64,000 nt of DNA from Variovorax sp. IB41 (GTDB lineage: Bacteria > Pseudomonadota > Gammaproteobacteria > Burkholderiales > Burkholderiaceae_C), in NCBI RefSeq assembly GCF_016405905.1, contig NZ_JAEFCB010000012.1:1-64000 (forward strand), read 5' to 3'. How positions within the stretch are numbered: position 1 is the stretch's first letter; each line of letters opens with the position of its first letter. Below the pieces are notes generated by a model that saw nothing but the letters and a program-made list of their open reading frames with translations, was not told the origin of the DNA and did not search any database. A program made the position numbers and the translations under genes. Positions 34,884-44,360 of this stretch are shown in pieces.

Positions 34884-36449
34884 TCATGGCGAAAGCGAAG
34901 ATGGCGGTGTGCTGCGGCGGCGGCGCATCGTCCACTCGATCAGCTCGAAGATCCCTTCGCTGACGAGCGCCATCGCCGCGGCCGGCAGCGCGCCGGCCAG
35001 CAGCAGTTCGCGGTCGTTCAACGCAAGGCCGGTCACGATGCGTTCGCCGAATCCACCCGCGCCGATGAATGCTGCAATCGTCGCCGTGCCGATGGCGATC
35101 GCCGTGGCCGTGCGCACGCCCGCCAGCAGCGTGGGCAGCGCGAGCGGCAGCAGCACGAGCCGCAGGCTCTGCGGCGGCGTCATGCCGAGCGCGGTGCCCG
35201 CCAGGCGCAGCCCGTTCGGCACTTCGGCCAGGCCCGTCACCGTGTTGCGCATGATCGGCAGCAGCGAGTAGAGCGTGAGCGCGATGAGCGCGGGCAGCGC
35301 CCCGATCGCGCCGAGCATCGAGATCAGCACCGCCAGCAACGCGAGCGAGGGCACCGTCTGCATCAGGCTCGCGATGCCCAGCACCACGGCGCGCAGGCGC
35401 ACATGCGAGAACACCAGGATCGCGATCGGCACGCCGATCAATATCGCGATGCCCACCGACACCGCCACCAGCAGCAGGTGCTGGCGCGCGAGCTTCCAGA
35501 GGTCGGGGCCGAAGAGCTTGGCGGTGAAGCCGCGCCGGGCCTCCTGCGGCTGCGCGGCGCCCGCCGTGCCGGATATGCCGGATGCACCGGTGCTGGCGAT
35601 GAAGTCGCGCGCAATGACATCGAAGGGCACGCTCTGCAACTCGGCGCGCGCATTCATCGCGATCATGGCGTGCTCGTCCACCTTGCCTTCGAGCGCCTGC
35701 AGCGCGGCCCACGCCTTGGGCAAGCGCGTGGGCAGGTCCAGCTTGTAGAGCACCACCGCGTCGTAGCGCGGGAAGAACTTCCTGTCGTCCTCGAGCACGC
35801 GCAGGCCGAGGTGGTCGATCTTCGCGTCGGTGGTGTAGATGTCGATCGCATCGATCTGCTTGGCGGCCACCGCTTCGTAGGCCAGGCCGTGGTCCAGGCC
35901 GGTGGGCGTCTGCGTGAAGCCGTAGCGCGCGGCCAGGCCCTTCCAGCCATCGGCGCGGCCGAGGAATTCGTTCGAGAGGCCCAGCTTGAGCTCGGGGTGC
36001 TTGGCCAGATCGCTCAGCGTGCGAAGCCCGAGCCGCTCCGCGTCGGCCGCGCGCACCGCCAGCGCATAGCCGTCGTTGAAGCCGAGCGGAATGGCCATGC
36101 CCAGGCCCATCGGCGCGAGCGCCGCGTTCATCGCCTCGCGCGTGTCCGCGGGCGAGCCCTTGAGGATTTCCAGCGCGATGGTGCCGGTGTACTCGGCATA
36201 GAGATCGATGGCCCCCGAGCGCAGCGCCTCGTAGACGATGGCCGTGTTGCCCAGGCCCTGCCGCACGACGGGCGGCGACGCGGTGTGCGGCGCGGCCGTC
36301 TGCGCGAGCAGCTCGGCCAGGATGTACGACTCGGTGAAACGCTTGGAGCCGATGCGCAGCGCCTCGTCCGCGGCCTGCGCGGGGGCGGCGGCAAGCCAGG
36401 CCATCGAGACCAACAGGGCGGCGCGCCAGAGGCTGCGGAGCAGGTGCAT
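34884..36449 (-). CDS. Glycine-betaine/osmoprotectant-type ABC transporter, fused receptor and permease
   Basis: A 521-residue fusion. After a signal peptide (ending APAQA), an OpuAC/OsmF-like receptor domain spans about residues 27-290 (IGSKRFTESYILAELLAQ, AEYTGTIALEILKG, GLSNEFLGRADGWKGLAARYGF). A BPD-type permease domain fills about 315-510 with several membrane segments and the loop NGLRLAGTALGMTPPQSLRLVLLPLALP. Such fusions import choline, betaine or related compounds with a separate ATPase. No ATPase gene is adjacent: the gene stands alone between a convergent dehydrogenase and a divergent ROK-like gene. Confidence 0.92.
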   Translation of the reverse strand: MHLLRSLWRAALLVSMAWLAAAPAQAADEALRIGSKRFTESYILAELLAQTAAPHTASPPVVRQGLGNTAIVYEALRSGAIDLYAEYTGTIALEILKGSPADTREAMNAALAPMGLGMAIPLGFNDGYALAVRAADAERLGLRTLSDLAKHPELKLGLSNEFLGRADGWKGLAARYGFTQTPTGLDHGLAYEAVAAKQIDAIDIYTTDAKIDHLGLRVLEDDRKFFPRYDAVVLYKLDLPTRLPKAWAALQALEGKVDEHAMIAMNARAELQSVPFDVIARDFIASTGASGISGTAGAAQPQEARRGFTAKLFGPDLWKLARQHLLLVAVSVGIAILIGVPIAILVFSHVRLRAVVLGIASLMQTVPSLALLAVLISMLGAIGALPALIALTLYSLLPIMRNTVTGLAEVPNGLRLAGTALGMTPPQSLRLVLLPLALPTLLAGVRTATAIAIGTATIAAFIGAGGFGERIVTGLALNDRELLLAGALPAAAMALVSEGIFELIEWTMRRRRSTPPSSLSP

Positions 36450-36560
36450 CCGGGCCAGTGTATAGACAACGCTTCGTTCGGCGTACCCGCCAATCTCCTA
36501 CACGGCATGGTGCGCGGAGCCGATGCAGTCGGGGTGCGGCGAGCCTCATAGTCGAGCGCC

Positions 36561-37670
36561 ATGAAGACCAAGCCCTCGAAGAAGAAATCCTCCTCCGTCA
36601 CCGCCAAGGACACCAAGGACGCCAGGGGCGGCCTGCCCGGCTCCGAAGTCCACGGCCTGCGCGAACTCCCGGGCCTGCAGGTCGACGGCTACAGCCTCCA
36701 GCTGCGCGACAAAGACGGCTTCGTCGGCGACCAGGCCAGCCAGACCGCCTTCAGGGAACTGCTCGAACGCTGGCGCAAGCGCCGCCGCAAGGAAGGACGC
36801 GACCCGCTGGGCCTCTCGCACTCGCGCAACCTCAGCAAGAAGGAACTCGACCACGCGCTGCAGGCCAAGAAGGCCTCCGAAGCCGCCGACGTGATGCATG
36901 GCGCCATCGAGGAATTCGCCGAGGAGCTGGCCTATGTGATCCAGCGCTTCACCCGCCAGCCTTCGTGGGAGAAGGTGCAGCGGATCGTGATCGGCGGTGG
37001 CTTTCCCGAGAGCGACGTGGGCGAGCGGGCCATCCTGCAGGCCAGCGCCATCCTCGAGGAGATGGGCGTGCACGCGCAGCTGGGCCGCCTCTCGCACAAC
37101 GTGGACGACGGCGGCCTCATCGGCTGGGTGCACCTCACGCCGCCGGAGATGCTCAAGGGGCACGATGCCATCCTTGCGGTGGACATCGGCGGCACCAACA
37201 TCCGCTGCGGCATCGTCAAGACGCGCCACCGCAAGGCACGCGACTTCTCGCTCGCGAAGGTGGTGCGGCGCATGAAGTGGCGTCACGCCGACGACGGCCC
37301 GAACCGCGGCAGCATCGTCGAGCACATCGCCCAGATGCTGGAAGAGATGGTGCTCTACAGCGAGCGCAAGAAGATCCGCCTCGCGCCCTTCATCGGCATC
37401 GGCTGCCCGGGCCTCATCCGCCAGGACGGCTCCATCGCGCGCGGCGCGCAGAACCTGCCGGGCGACTGGGAGAGCCATGCCTTCCATCTGCCGAGCGAAG
37501 TGTGGCGCCGCATGCCGATGATCGGCTCGGGGCCGACGCTGGTGCTGATGCACAACGATGCGGTGGTGCAGGGCCTGAGCGAACTGCCCTTCATGCGCGA
37601 CGTGAAGCACTGGGGCGTGCTGACCATCGGCACCGGGTTGGGCAACGCGAGTTTCACGAACCTGCCCTGA
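36561..37670 (+). CDS. ROK-like sugar-kinase-fold protein with permuted motif order
   Basis: A 369-residue protein. Motifs normally at the N-terminus of ROK kinases are here in the second half: VDIGGTN (207-213, phosphate loop), GIGCPG (279-284), HNDA with the candidate catalytic Asp at 333, and GTGLG (357-361) close to the stop. Motifs normally C-terminal lie before them: a helical stretch (about 107-130), RIVIGGG (141-147) and VDDGGLIGWVHL (181-192). The usual Cys-rich ROK zinc motif is absent. A Lys-rich N-terminus (1-20) precedes it. Substrate is unknown; glucose or another sugar is possible. The gene overlaps the convergent outer-membrane-factor gene by 17 bp. Confidence 0.8.
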   Translation: MKTKPSKKKSSSVTAKDTKDARGGLPGSEVHGLRELPGLQVDGYSLQLRDKDGFVGDQASQTAFRELLERWRKRRRKEGRDPLGLSHSRNLSKKELDHALQAKKASEAADVMHGAIEEFAEELAYVIQRFTRQPSWEKVQRIVIGGGFPESDVGERAILQASAILEEMGVHAQLGRLSHNVDDGGLIGWVHLTPPEMLKGHDAILAVDIGGTNIRCGIVKTRHRKARDFSLAKVVRRMKWRHADDGPNRGSIVEHIAQMLEEMVLYSERKKIRLAPFIGIGCPGLIRQDGSIARGAQNLPGDWESHAFHLPSEVWRRMPMIGSGPTLVLMHNDAVVQGLSELPFMRDVKHWGVLTIGTGLGNASFTNLP

Positions 37671-39189
37671 GTTCACGGGGCGGCACGCCGCCCGCAAGCG
37701 CCTTGTAGACACCGACCAGGCTCACCGACAGCCGGCTCGTGCTCTGCGCGTGGTCGCGGCGGGCCTGCAAGAGCGCGCGCCGCGCATCGAGTTCGACGCC
37801 GAAATCGGTGAGCCCGTTGGCATAGCGTGCATGCGCGAGCGTGAGCGCATCGCGGCTCTGGCGCTCGCGCTCGATGAGTTCGACATGGCGCTGGCGTTCG
37901 GCGCTGTACGCGTTGAGCGCGCCGTCTATTTCGTGCCAGGCCTTGAGCACCGTCTGCTGGAAGGCGACGGCCGCCTCCTGCTGCTGCAGCTCGCGCAGGT
38001 CCACGGTGCTGCGCCGGCGGCCGTTGTCGAAGATCGGCAGGCTCAGGGACGGGCCGACATGCCATTGCCGGCTGCCCCAATCGCCGAAGCGATCGCTCCC
38101 CACCGACTCGTAGCCGAAGCCCGCGCCCAGCGTGACGCGCGGATAGAGATCGGCCACGGCCACGCCGACGCGCGCGGTGGCGGCATGCAACTGCGCCTCG
38201 GCCGCGGCGATGTCGGGGCGGCGCCGCGCGAGGTCCGCGGGGAGACCGAGCGCGAGGTCGGGCAGCGGCGGCGCATCGGTTGCGCTGTCGGTGGTCGCAT
38301 CGGCCAGTTCGGCGTTGAGCGCGCCGGGCGCCGCACCGATCAGCAGCGTGATGCGGTTCATCGCATCGGCCTCCTGCTGCAGCAGCGACGGGACGCGCGC
38401 GCGCAGCTCGGCCAGCAGGGTGCGCTGGCGCACGGGGTCGAGGTCCGTGACGAGCCCGCCATCGGCGCGCGCCTGCACGAGTTCGAGCGATTCGGCGGCG
38501 GCCGCGATGTCGGCGCGCGCGATGCGCAGTTCGCGCTGCGTGCCGCGCAGCTCGAAGTAGTTGCGCGCGAGCTCGGCCTGCACGCTGAGCTCGGCCTGCT
38601 GCAGCATCGCGGCGGAGGCGGCCGCATCGGCATCGGCCGCTTCCACGGCGCGCCGCACGCGGCCCCAGAGGTCTATTTCCCACGACGCGTCGAAGCCGGC
38701 CTGGTAGAGGTTGTAGGGTTCGCTGAGCGTGCGGATCAGCTGGTCCTTGTTGGCAACCGAGGAGCCGAGCGCATCGATCATCCGCGTGGCCGCGCCGCTC
38801 TCGCTTTGCCGTTGCCGCGTGACGCCCGCGCTGGCGTTGACCTGCGGGCCGCGCTGGGCGGCCGCGGTGGCGCGCTGCACGCGGCTCTGCGCGAAGCGCA
38901 GCGCGGCGGTCTGCAGGTCGGGGTTGGCGGCGCGCACCATGGACTGCAGCCGGTCGAGCATCGGGTCGTTGAAGGCCTTCCAGTCGCCGGGCGCGAGGGA
39001 GGCCGTCGCGGGCGCGGCACTGCGCTCGGCACCGAGCAACGCGGGCGAGCCGCCGTGCCATGTGGACCAGTCGGCGGGCGTGCGCGGTTCCGTGGGCTTG
39101 TGGTCGGGGCCCACGGCGCAACCGCCGACGAGAAGTGCGAGCGCGGCAGCGGCCACCGCGTTGCATGTGAAATGGAAAGTGAGAGGCAT
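37654..39189 (-). CDS. NodT-family outer-membrane efflux lipoprotein
   Basis: A 511-residue TolC/OprM-like factor with a signal peptide and lipobox (VGGC, Cys about residue 24). It has two outer-membrane-efflux repeats, WEIDLWGRVRRAVEAADADAAASAA and a second set with LARRRPDIAAAEAQLHAATARVGVA, plus long coiled-coil helices. It would form the outer-membrane duct for the ABC-type efflux pump encoded upstream on the same strand; the gap to the permease gene is 14 bp. Start chosen at the ATG beginning the signal peptide. Confidence 0.95.
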   Translation of the reverse strand: MPLTFHFTCNAVAAAALALLVGGCAVGPDHKPTEPRTPADWSTWHGGSPALLGAERSAAPATASLAPGDWKAFNDPMLDRLQSMVRAANPDLQTAALRFAQSRVQRATAAAQRGPQVNASAGVTRQRQSESGAATRMIDALGSSVANKDQLIRTLSEPYNLYQAGFDASWEIDLWGRVRRAVEAADADAAASAAMLQQAELSVQAELARNYFELRGTQRELRIARADIAAAAESLELVQARADGGLVTDLDPVRQRTLLAELRARVPSLLQQEADAMNRITLLIGAAPGALNAELADATTDSATDAPPLPDLALGLPADLARRRPDIAAAEAQLHAATARVGVAVADLYPRVTLGAGFGYESVGSDRFGDWGSRQWHVGPSLSLPIFDNGRRRSTVDLRELQQQEAAVAFQQTVLKAWHEIDGALNAYSAERQRHVELIERERQSRDALTLAHARYANGLTDFGVELDARRALLQARRDHAQSTSRLSVSLVGVYKALAGGVPPRELRAGS

Positions 39190-39203
39190 GAGGTGCTCCC
39201 GTA

Positions 39204-40322
39204 TCAGACAAGACGATTGCGAAAGAGCCACGCCGCCAGCGGCAGCGTGACGACCGCGATGATCGAGAGCGGAATGAGGTTGTGCCACACCGTGCCCAGC
39301 CCCACGCCTTCGAGGTACACGCGCTGCACCAGGTCGATGGCAAAGCGCAGCGGATTGGCCATGGTGATCACCTGCAGCACGTGCGGCATGTTGCGCACCG
39401 GCGTGGTCAGGCCCGACAGCAGCATCATCGGCATCAGCAGCACGAAGGTGTAGAGCATGGCCTGCTGCATGTTGGCCGACACGGCCGAGATCGACAGGCC
39501 GATGCCCACGCTCGCGACCGTAAAGAAGATGAGCCCGGTGTAGAGCGTGACGAGCGAGCCCGCCATCGGAATGCCGAACCAGAACATCGCCACCACGAGG
39601 ATCAGCGACGACTGCGCAAGGCCCACGAGCACGGGCGGCAGCGCCTTGCCGATCATGATTTCGAGCGGCGACATCGGCGTCACCAGCAGCTGGTCGAAGG
39701 TGCCTTGCTCGCGCTCGCGCGCCACCGAGAGCGCGGTGAGCAGCAGCGTCTGCAGCATGCTGAGCGCGGCGATCATGCCGGGCAGAAGGTTCCAGCGCGT
39801 CTCCAGGTTCGGGTTGAACCAGGCGCGCGATTCGATGACCAGCGGCGCCGGCGGTGCGCCCGCGCGGGTGCGCAGTTCGGCGTTGTAGCGCTCGACCACC
39901 GCGCCCACGTAGCCTGCGGCCGAGCCCGCGGTGTTGGAGTTGCGGGCATCCAGAATCAGCTGGATCGCCGCGGGCTGCCCGGCGCTCAATTGCCGCTCGA
40001 AGTCGGGCGCGATCTGGATCACGAGCAGCGCCTTTTCGGTGTCGATCACCTCGCGGATGTCGGCCTGCGTGCGCAGCGTGGCCACGCGGTGGAAGACGCC
40101 CGTGCTGTCCAGGTGCGCGATGAGTTCGGTCGCGGCGCCCGTGCGGCTCTGGTCGAGCAGCGCATAGGGCACGTTCGCCAGGTCGTAGGTCGCGCCGTAG
40201 CCGAAGATCAGGCTCTGCAGCAGCGCAGGCGCAAAAAGGATGGTGCGCGTGGCCGGGTCCTTCAGGATCGCGAGCAGCTCCTTCTTGCAGAGGTTGGCGA
40301 TGCGCAGCAGGAAGTCGATCAT
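39204..40322 (-). CDS. ABC-2 type efflux permease (YbhR/YhhJ-like)
   Basis: A 372-residue membrane protein. An N-terminal membrane helix (ILFAPALLQSLIFGYGA) is followed by a large extracytoplasmic domain (about 45-180) and five further membrane segments. EREQGTFDQLLVTPMSPLEIMIGK is the typical cytoplasmic ABC-2 loop. It pairs with the second permease encoded 19 bp upstream. Confidence 0.93.
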   Translation of the reverse strand: MIDFLLRIANLCKKELLAILKDPATRTILFAPALLQSLIFGYGATYDLANVPYALLDQSRTGAATELIAHLDSTGVFHRVATLRTQADIREVIDTEKALLVIQIAPDFERQLSAGQPAAIQLILDARNSNTAGSAAGYVGAVVERYNAELRTRAGAPPAPLVIESRAWFNPNLETRWNLLPGMIAALSMLQTLLLTALSVAREREQGTFDQLLVTPMSPLEIMIGKALPPVLVGLAQSSLILVVAMFWFGIPMAGSLVTLYTGLIFFTVASVGIGLSISAVSANMQQAMLYTFVLLMPMMLLSGLTTPVRNMPHVLQVITMANPLRFAIDLVQRVYLEGVGLGTVWHNLIPLSIIAVVTLPLAAWLFRNRLV

Positions 40323-40341
40323 GGTCTGGTTCCTTCGCGTC

Positions 40342-41478
40342 TCAATCGAGGCTCTTGCGCGTGACCGCGCGCGCGACCAGCAGCAGGCCGACGGCGTAGC
40401 ACAGCAGGATGGCGCAGTTGCGCCAGACGAGCGGCCAGACGTCGCCCGCGAGGAACAGCGTCTTGATCAGGTCCATGAAGTAGGTGGCCGGCAGCACATG
40501 CCCGATGACGCGAACGGCCGTCGGCACGTTGCGCAGGTCGAACAGAAAGCCCGACAGCATCATCGAGGGCATGAAGGTCGCGATCAGCGCGATCTGGCTC
40601 GCGAGGAACTGGTTGCGCGTGACCGACGAGATCACGAGGCCCAGGCTCACCGCCACGATCAGGTAGAGCATCGAGCTGAACACCACCACGGCGAGCGAGC
40701 CGTACATCGGCACCGCGAACAGGAAGCGCGCGGCCAGCAGGCACAGCGCCAGGCCCAGCATGCCGACACCGAAGTACGGAATGATCTTGGCCAGCAGGAT
40801 CTCGACGGGCCGCACCGGGGTGACGAACAGCGCCTCGAGCGTGCCGCGCTCCCATTCGCGCGCCATCACCAGCGCGGTGAGGAAGGCGCCGACCAGCGTC
40901 ATGATCAGCACGATGAGCCCCGGCACGAGGTACCAGGTGCTGGTGTTCGCGGCGTTGAACCACATGCGCTGCTCGACGGTGACGCGGCCCACGGGCGGCG
41001 CGTCGGCGCCCGAGGTGCTGCCCAGGCGATCGGCCTGCCGCACGGCCGTCTGGGCCAGGGCGCCGCTCACGTAGGCCTGGATGATGGTCGCGCGGCCCGC
41101 ATCGGCGCCGTGCACGATCAGTTGCACGCGCGCGTTTCCCGCGGCCAGCGCGCGCGAGAAATCGCTCGGGATGCGCACGATGCCGTCGACCTTGCGCTCG
41201 CGCATCAGTTCTTCGGCGTCGTGCATGGAGCCCAGCAGCACCGGCGCGATGGTGGGCGAGAGCTGCAGGCCCGCGATGGCTTCGTGCGCCGTGGGCGAGG
41301 CGTCTTCCATCACCACGGCCACCGGCGCGTTCTTCACGTCGAGCGACATGCCGTAGCCGAAGATCAGGATCAGCACCATCGGCAGCAGGATGCCGATCGC
41401 CAGGTTGCTGCGGTCGCGCAGCAGCTGGCGGAATTCCTTGCGCGTGAGGGAGATCAACCGGGACCAGAAGCCGCTCAT
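40342..41478 (-). CDS. ABC-2 type efflux permease (YbhS-like)
   Basis: A 378-residue ABC-2 membrane subunit with the same layout as its neighbour: an N-terminal helix ending in LILIFGYGMSLDVKNAPVAVV, a large external domain, and a C-terminal bundle with EWERGTLEALFVTPVRPVEILLAK. The start overlaps the ATPase stop by 4 nt (ATGA), indicating coupled synthesis. Confidence 0.94.
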   Translation of the reverse strand: MSGFWSRLISLTRKEFRQLLRDRSNLAIGILLPMVLILIFGYGMSLDVKNAPVAVVMEDASPTAHEAIAGLQLSPTIAPVLLGSMHDAEELMRERKVDGIVRIPSDFSRALAAGNARVQLIVHGADAGRATIIQAYVSGALAQTAVRQADRLGSTSGADAPPVGRVTVEQRMWFNAANTSTWYLVPGLIVLIMTLVGAFLTALVMAREWERGTLEALFVTPVRPVEILLAKIIPYFGVGMLGLALCLLAARFLFAVPMYGSLAVVVFSSMLYLIVAVSLGLVISSVTRNQFLASQIALIATFMPSMMLSGFLFDLRNVPTAVRVIGHVLPATYFMDLIKTLFLAGDVWPLVWRNCAILLCYAVGLLLVARAVTRKSLD

Positions 41479-43247
41479 GCCGCGTCTCTCCCTTTGCGCC
41501 GCGCCTTCTCCACGATGCCGATGAAGGCCTGCTCCATGTCGATGCGCTTGCCACTGTCTTCGCCGTCGAGCGCCTGCGCGCGCACTTCCTGCGGCGTGCC
41601 GATGGCGAGCACCTTGCCCGCGTCCTGGATCACGATGCGGTCGCAGTACTCGGCCTCTTCCATGAAGTGCGTGGTGATGACGATGGTGGTGCCGCCTTCG
41701 GCCAGCGCGGTGATGCGGCGCCAGAACTCGCGGCGCGCGAGCGGGTCGGCGCCGCTCGTGGGCTCGTCCAGGAACAGGATCTCGGGCTCGTGCAGGAGAC
41801 CCGTGGCCATCGCCAGGCGCTGGCGGTAGCCGCCGGGCAGCTGGCCGCTGGGCGTGTCGAGCTCGCGTTCGAGGTCGAACTGGCGCAGCACCGTCTGCAT
41901 GCGCGCCTGCAGCCGCTCTCCGCGCAGGCCGTAGGCGCCGCCGAAGAACGACAGGTTCTCGCGCACCGTAAGGTTGCCGTAGAGCGCGAACTTCTGCGAG
42001 ACGTAGCCGATGCGCTGGCGGGCCTGCGCGCGCGCATGGCGCAAGTCCACGCCGGCCACGCGCAGCTGGCCGCCGCTTGCGGGCAGGAGGCCGCAGAGCA
42101 TGCGGAAGGTGGTGGTCTTGCCCGCGCCGTTGGGTCCGAGCAGCCCGAAGATCTCGCCGCGCCGCACCGAGAAGCTGGTGCTCGCGACGGCGACGAAATC
42201 GCCGAAGCGGCGCACGAGGTCCTTCACTTCGATGACGACTTCGTCGGGGTCGCCTTTGGCGGGACTGGAGGCCGTGGCCGCGGTGGTGTTCGTTGCGGTT
42301 GCTTGCTGCGTGCGCAGCAGCGTCATGAAGCCGTCTTCGAGCCGTGGTGGCACCGGCTCCGCGTGCGCGCCGGCCAGCAGCGCGGCGAGCGTTGCATCGT
42401 CGGTGTCCTTGCGGCGGATGAAGTGCACCTCGCCGCCTTGCGGCACGGCATCGACGATGTCCTGCTGCGCATCGAGCAGGCGCGCCTGCATCAGGCGCGG
42501 CGGCTCGCCCTCCGGCGGCGCGGCGACGAAGCACAGGCCTTGTGCATGGTCGCGGATCTCGGCCGGCGCGCCCTCCGCGAGCAGCTTGCCCTCGCGCAGC
42601 ACGAACACATGGCTGCAGCGCTCGGCCTCGTCCAGGTAGGCGGTGCTCACGATGACCGAGAGCTTTTCGTCGTCCACCAGCTGCTGCACGATCTGCCAGA
42701 GCTCGCGCCGCGAGAGCGGATCGACGCCCACGGTCGGCTCGTCCAGCAGCAGCAGGTCGGGCGAGCGCACCAGCGTGCACGCGAGGCCGAGCTTCTGCTT
42801 CATGCCGCCCGAGAGCTTGCCCGCGGGGCGGTCGGTGAAGCGGCCGAGGTCGGTCATCTCCATGAGCCGCGCGTAGCGCTCGCGGCGCTTGTCTTTCGAC
42901 ACGCCGTGCAGGTCGGCGTAGAGGTCGAGGTTCTCCTGCACGCTCAGGTCGTCGTAGAGGCCGAAGCGCTGGGGCATGTAGCTGATGCGGTCCTGCACCG
43001 CCTGCGGGTCGGCCGAGACGTCGATGCCGAGCACGCGCAGCTCGCCTTCGTCGGCGCGCATGAGGCCCGCCATGAGGCGCAGCAGCGTGGTCTTGCCCGC
43101 GCCGTCCGGCCCGACCAGCGCGGTGAGCGTGCCCGCGGGGATCTCGAGCGACACGCCGTCGAGCGCGTGCACCGGCTGCTTCGACGACTTGAGCGTGAAG
43201 CGCTTGCGCAGGGAGCGTCCGGCCACGGCCGGCTCGGAGGTGGCCAT
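41475..43247 (-). CDS. Duplicated ABC ATPase of an efflux pump (YbhF-like)
   Basis: A 590-residue protein with two complete ABC domains. The first (about 10-240) has GPDGAGKTT, LSGGMKQK and LLLLDEPTVGVD. The second (about 345-575) has GPNGAGKTT, a variant signature LPGGYRQR and ILFLDEPTSGAD. No membrane segments are present. The size and layout match E. coli YbhF rather than RbbA. It drives the two ABC-2 permeases encoded downstream. Stop/start overlaps with the adaptor gene (TGATG) and permease gene (ATGA) mark one operon. Confidence 0.94.
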   Translation of the reverse strand: MATSEPAVAGRSLRKRFTLKSSKQPVHALDGVSLEIPAGTLTALVGPDGAGKTTLLRLMAGLMRADEGELRVLGIDVSADPQAVQDRISYMPQRFGLYDDLSVQENLDLYADLHGVSKDKRRERYARLMEMTDLGRFTDRPAGKLSGGMKQKLGLACTLVRSPDLLLLDEPTVGVDPLSRRELWQIVQQLVDDEKLSVIVSTAYLDEAERCSHVFVLREGKLLAEGAPAEIRDHAQGLCFVAAPPEGEPPRLMQARLLDAQQDIVDAVPQGGEVHFIRRKDTDDATLAALLAGAHAEPVPPRLEDGFMTLLRTQQATATNTTAATASSPAKGDPDEVVIEVKDLVRRFGDFVAVASTSFSVRRGEIFGLLGPNGAGKTTTFRMLCGLLPASGGQLRVAGVDLRHARAQARQRIGYVSQKFALYGNLTVRENLSFFGGAYGLRGERLQARMQTVLRQFDLERELDTPSGQLPGGYRQRLAMATGLLHEPEILFLDEPTSGADPLARREFWRRITALAEGGTTIVITTHFMEEAEYCDRIVIQDAGKVLAIGTPQEVRAQALDGEDSGKRIDMEQAFIGIVEKARRKGRDAA

Positions 43248-44260
43248 CAGCGCTTGCCGTTGGTGTCGGAAAGCTGCAGCCGCACGGTGGCCGGCATGCC
43301 CAGGCGCAGGCGATCCTCCTTGTCGTCGACCATCACGCGGATCTCGTAGACGAGGCTGCTGCGCAGCTCTTCGGTCTGCACGGTCTTGGGCGTGAACTCG
43401 GCCACCGACGCGATGTAGCCGACCTTGCCGGCGATGGCTTCGCCGGGCCGGCTGTCGGTGGTCACGCGCGCGGCCTGGCCCGGCTTCACGCGGCCGAGGT
43501 CGGCCTCGGCCACATAGGCGCGCACCCACTTGGGATCGGTGATCGCGAGCGTGAAGGCCGGGCGCTGCGGCGAGGCCATGTCGCCGGGCTCGAGCAGGCG
43601 GGCGCGCACCACGGCGTCGATGGGCGCCTTCAGCTCGGCCTCGGTGAGCTGGTGGTTCATGAGCGCGAGGTCGGCGCGCGCCGATTCGAGCTGGGCCTGC
43701 GCCTGCGCGATGTCTTCCTTGCGCGGGCCGCTGACGACCAGCTGCTGCGCCTTGCGCGCGTTGTCCAGCTGCGCGAGCGCGACCTTGCGCCGGGCCTGCG
43801 CGCTGTCCAGGTCCTGCTGGCTCACCGCGCGGCCTGCGGTGGTCTGGCTGATGCCCTGCAGGCGCGCGAGCTGCTGCTGCGCGAGGTCGGCATCGGCCCG
43901 CGCGGCGGCCACCTGCGCGCCGGCCTGGGCCACTTCCTCGGGGCGGCTGCCGGTCTTCAGGCGCAGCAGGGCCTGCTCCTGCACGCCGATGCGCGCCTGC
44001 GACTGCGCCACCCGCAGCGCGAGCGTGCGGGTGTCCAGTTTGCCGAGCAGTTGCCCGGCCCGCACGTGGTCGCCTTCGCGCACCGCGAGTTCGGCCACGC
44101 GGTCATTGGCATTGAAGGCGAGCGAGACCTGGCGCACATCGACGTTGCCGTAGAGCACGATCTGGTCGGTGGGCGCCGCCGAGCGGCTGACGTACCACCA
44201 GCCGCCGGCCGCGGCGAGGAGCGCGACGACGGCCACGGCGATGAGGGGTTTCTTGTTCAT
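43247..44260 (-). CDS. HlyD-family periplasmic adaptor (YbhG-like)
   Basis: A 337-residue membrane-fusion protein. One N-terminal membrane anchor (about 5-24) is followed by a lipoyl half-motif (VREGDHVRAGQLLGKLDTRTL), a long alpha-helical hairpin (about 80-190) and a beta-barrel domain with KAPIDAVVRARLLEPGDMASP. It links the ABC-2 pump to the NodT-type outer-membrane factor. First gene of the efflux operon, divergent from the TetR gene. Confidence 0.94.
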   Translation of the reverse strand: MNKKPLIAVAVVALLAAAGGWWYVSRSAAPTDQIVLYGNVDVRQVSLAFNANDRVAELAVREGDHVRAGQLLGKLDTRTLALRVAQSQARIGVQEQALLRLKTGSRPEEVAQAGAQVAAARADADLAQQQLARLQGISQTTAGRAVSQQDLDSAQARRKVALAQLDNARKAQQLVVSGPRKEDIAQAQAQLESARADLALMNHQLTEAELKAPIDAVVRARLLEPGDMASPQRPAFTLAITDPKWVRAYVAEADLGRVKPGQAARVTTDSRPGEAIAGKVGYIASVAEFTPKTVQTEELRSSLVYEIRVMVDDKEDRLRLGMPATVRLQLSDTNGKR

Positions 44261-44307
44261 GGGCGGGTTTCCTGGCGGTTTCCAGAACGGGGTTCGGCCG
44301 GATGATA

Positions 44308-44323
44308 TCAAATTGAAATTTGA
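44308..44323. promoter_or_regulatory. Candidate TetR operator in the divergent promoter
   Basis: TCAAAT-TGAA-ATTTGA is a perfect inverted repeat within a strikingly AT-rich stretch (44305-44350) that separates the TetR gene from the efflux operon. It is followed by further overlapping copies of AATTTGAA-like sequence. Its position suits autorepression plus control of the pump. Confidence 0.6.
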
Positions 44324-44360
44324 ATTTGAAGTAATTTTTCAATTCGATTAACCTTGGCCC

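Noticed and set aside
37654..37670. Frameshift or truncation of the ROK-like gene at its overlap with the convergent efflux gene
   Set aside because: All ROK motif blocks are already present within the 369 residues in permuted order, so a lost C-terminal half is not needed to explain the protein.
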